5,512 nucleotides of DNA from Myxococcales bacterium. Its GTDB lineage: Bacteria > Myxococcota_A > Polyangia > Polyangiales > JADJMO01. Below, piece after piece: positions 3,732 through 5,512 of the stretch. The stretch's first letter is position 1. The number at the start of each line of letters is the position of its first letter. Under the pieces are notes generated by a model. It did not search any database, was not told the origin of the DNA, and saw only the letters and a list, made by a program, of their open reading frames with translations. The DNA is taken from assembly GCA_021783935.1 (NCBI GenBank), contig JAJXTK010000447.1, positions 1 to 5,512 of the forward strand, read 5' to 3'. The position numbers and the translations under genes were made by a program.

Positions 3732-5512
3732 GTGACCACGAAGAGGCTCGCCGTCGCCCAGGGCATCGCGGCCTCGCTCGCCCTCGCAGCGATCGCGGGT
3801 CTGTCGTGCCGGCGCACCACCGACGAGCGCCCGAAGCCGGCCCTCGCGAGCACGGGGGCGTCACAGGAGCGCATGGACGGCGTTCGGCTTCGCTGGGCGT
3901 CGGCGGGGCCGGAGCAGCGGGCGGCCATGCGTCAGGAGCTCTACGAGCTCGTGGGCCAGCTCGAGGCCTCGGGCGACGGCCTCGAGGCGATGGCGCGGGC
4001 GTACCTCGCGATCGCCTGGCTGGACGCCGGCGTGCCGGACGCGGCGGAGGCCGTGGCGCGACCGCTCGTCGATGGGCCGCCGGGGGTCGAGCACGACCTC
4101 GGCCAGCTCGTCCAGGGGGCGGCCGCGCGCCGAAAGGGGGACCCGGAGGCGGCCCTCGCGCTGCTCACCCCGCTCGTCGGCAAGATCATCGATGTGTGGG
4201 CGCGGCCGCTGCTCGACGAGGAGCTCACCGAGGCCTACCTCGACGAAGGGCGCTCCGAGGAGGCGATCGCCGCGGCCGCGGCGTGGGTGCGGTCGGCTTC
4301 GAGCGATCGCCCGGCCGTGCTCTCGCGGGTCGAGGCGGTGCTCTCGCGCCTGCCGCCGACCGACGCGCGCCGCGTGCTCGACGCCGCGCGCGCCTCGCCG
4401 GGCCGCGGGGGCTACCCGCCCGAGCTGCTCGCGATGCTCGACCGGCGGATCGCGCAGCTGGTCAGCCTCGGCGACGCGGGGGCCGACGCGTTGGAGCCGA
4501 CGCCGTCCTACGACGACGAGCCGGTGCACTTCGAGGGGCGCGCGATCGCGCTGCTGGTGCCCACCGGCTCGCTCGCGCGCTCGGCCCTCGCCGCGCTCGT
4601 CACGCGCGTCGTCGCCTCCGACGTCTCGCCGCGTCCGACGAGCTTCGACCCCTCCGCCCCCCGCGCCTCCGACGCCGGCGTGCGCGCGTCGAGCGCAGAC
4701 GCCTCGGCCGAGGCGCGGCTCGAGTCGATGCCGGGCGCTTCACCGCCGGCGCCTCCCGCGCACCGGCTCGCCGTGTTCGACACCGAAGGTACGGCGGAGG
4801 GGACGCGCGCCGCGCTCGCGCAAGCGGAGCACGCCGGCGCGGCGGTCGTGATCGGCGGCGTGACCGACGTCGAAGCCAACGCGCTCGCCGCCCTCGCCCA
4901 GAGCGCGAGGGTCCCCGTCGCGTTGCTTCGACGGCCGAGCGCGCCGCCCGCCGTGCCCGTCGGCGAGGCCACCTGGTGGATCGCCGTCGGCCCCTCGGTC
5001 GCCGAGGAGCGCGCGGCGACCCTCCGCGCGGCCGGCGCGCTCGTCGGCGAGCAGGCGCTCGTCGAGCCGATCCCGGAGCTCCCGACGGGGCCGCAAGCGT
5101 CGGACGATCTCCACCCCCGCTGCGACGCGACCCCGAAGACGGCCGCGGGCGACGCCTTCCCCATCGCGGCCTGGCAGAAGCGCAAGACGGCCGTCGTCGT
5201 GGTGCTCGGCGACGCGCGCTGCGCGGAGCGGGTGCTCGGCGAGCTCGAGCACGCCCCGGGATATCGGCCGCGCGTGGTGCTCTCCCCCTCGGCCCTCGAG
5301 CTGCTTTCTCGCGGCTCGCCGCTCGCGCGCACGGCCGTGGGCGCCGGCGCGCTCCCCGCCTCCGACGACGCGCCCGCCGAGCTGCGGCGTCTGTGGCGCG
5401 AGCTGCGCGCGCCGGTCGGCTGGTCTGCGGGGCTCGCGCACGACGCCGCCGAGCTGGCCCTCGCCGCGACCCCCGGCGTCGCCGACGCCTCGGTGCCCGA
5501 GGCGGTGGTCCG
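3732..5512 (+). CDS. Predicted lipoprotein with TPR-like helices and type I periplasmic-binding fold (LpoA-like architecture), 3' end missing
   Basis: The open frame runs off the window after 593 codons without a stop. GTG at 3732 starts a signal with KR at residues 4-5, a long Ala/Leu core and a lipobox-like AGLS before Cys26. Residues about 66-186 form helical hairpins of TPR character (AYLAIAWLDAGVPDAAEAV at 90-108; ARRKGDPEAALALLTPLV at 132-149; AYLDEGRSEEAIAAAAAWV at 168-186). From about 270 a type I periplasmic-binding fold follows: RAIALLVPTG (270-279), RLAVFDTEGT (345-354), AAVVIGGVTDVEANALAALAQ (370-390), TAVVVVLGDARC (486-497) and a final GWSAGLAHDAAELALAA near 563-579. Helical repeats followed by this fold is the plan of LpoA, the outer-membrane activator of penicillin-binding protein 1A, and of related solute-binding lipoproteins. 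A role in cell-wall synthesis or ligand binding is therefore inferred, not shown. Residues 296-344 are a Pro/Ser/Ala-rich, probably disordered insertion after the first beta-alpha unit. Confidence 0.75.
   Translation, partial: MTTKRLAVAQGIAASLALAAIAGLSCRRTTDERPKPALASTGASQERMDGVRLRWASAGPEQRAAMRQELYELVGQLEASGDGLEAMARAYLAIAWLDAGVPDAAEAVARPLVDGPPGVEHDLGQLVQGAAARRKGDPEAALALLTPLVGKIIDVWARPLLDEELTEAYLDEGRSEEAIAAAAAWVRSASSDRPAVLSRVEAVLSRLPPTDARRVLDAARASPGRGGYPPELLAMLDRRIAQLVSLGDAGADALEPTPSYDDEPVHFEGRAIALLVPTGSLARSALAALVTRVVASDVSPRPTSFDPSAPRASDAGVRASSADASAEARLESMPGASPPAPPAHRLAVFDTEGTAEGTRAALAQAEHAGAAVVIGGVTDVEANALAALAQSARVPVALLRRPSAPPAVPVGEATWWIAVGPSVAEERAATLRAAGALVGEQALVEPIPELPTGPQASDDLHPRCDATPKTAAGDAFPIAAWQKRKTAVVVVLGDARCAERVLGELEHAPGYRPRVVLSPSALELLSRGSPLARTAVGAGALPASDDAPAELRRLWRELRAPVGWSAGLAHDAAELALAATPGVADASVPEAVV

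Noticed and set aside
3861..5332. Minus-strand open frames opposite the TPR/periplasmic-binding gene
   Set aside because: Arg/Ser/Ala-rich shadows; the plus strand has a lipoprotein signal, helical repeats, a fold match and one uninterrupted frame to the window end.

Overview
The window looks like a piece of a large, very GC-rich genome. Gene-dense parts have strong G/C preference at third codon positions and GTG or TTG compete with ATG as starts. The gene set points to a myxobacterium-like organism (Myxococcota, possibly Polyangia/Sandaracinaceae-like): a Cys-rich repeat lipoprotein, a five-helix di-haem SdhC of the Bacillus/delta type, and a helical-repeat plus periplasmic-binding-fold lipoprotein. 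The taxonomic call is inference, since the window carries no rRNA or marker gene.

Layout. (1) Positions 2-718, plus strand: the 3' end of a metallo-beta-lactamase-fold hydrolase with an alkyl-sulfatase-type dimerisation domain. Recognisable homology stops near base 538 and is followed by an Arg/Pro-rich tail. (2) Positions 737-1765, minus strand, convergent with the first gene across only 18 bp: a 342-residue predicted lipoprotein made almost entirely of tandem six-cysteine modules spaced like knottins/omega-conotoxins. (3) Positions 1766-2945: about 1.2 kb without a convincing gene, but densely structured. It holds a lower-GC island of interleaved inverted repeats (1947-2175), 31 tandem hexamers (2455-2640), five 11-bp tandem repeats (2671-2725), a long-range inverted repeat (2744-2851) and a strong two-stage hairpin (2874-2919). 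(4) Positions 2946-3683, minus strand: sdhC, the membrane cytochrome b558 of succinate dehydrogenase/fumarate reductase, with no sdhA or sdhB beside it. (5) Positions 3732-5512 and beyond, plus strand, divergent from sdhC across 48 bp: a large predicted lipoprotein with TPR-like helices and a type I periplasmic-binding fold, cut by the window end.

No single operon or pathway joins these genes. SdhC acts in inner-membrane respiration. The two lipoproteins belong to the cell envelope, and the hydrolase fragment to ester or sulfate-ester metabolism. The most unusual items are the tandem cystine-knot-like lipoprotein and the repeat-filled, partly low-GC intergenic island next to it. No CRISPR array, tRNA, rRNA, transposase or complete insertion sequence was seen.
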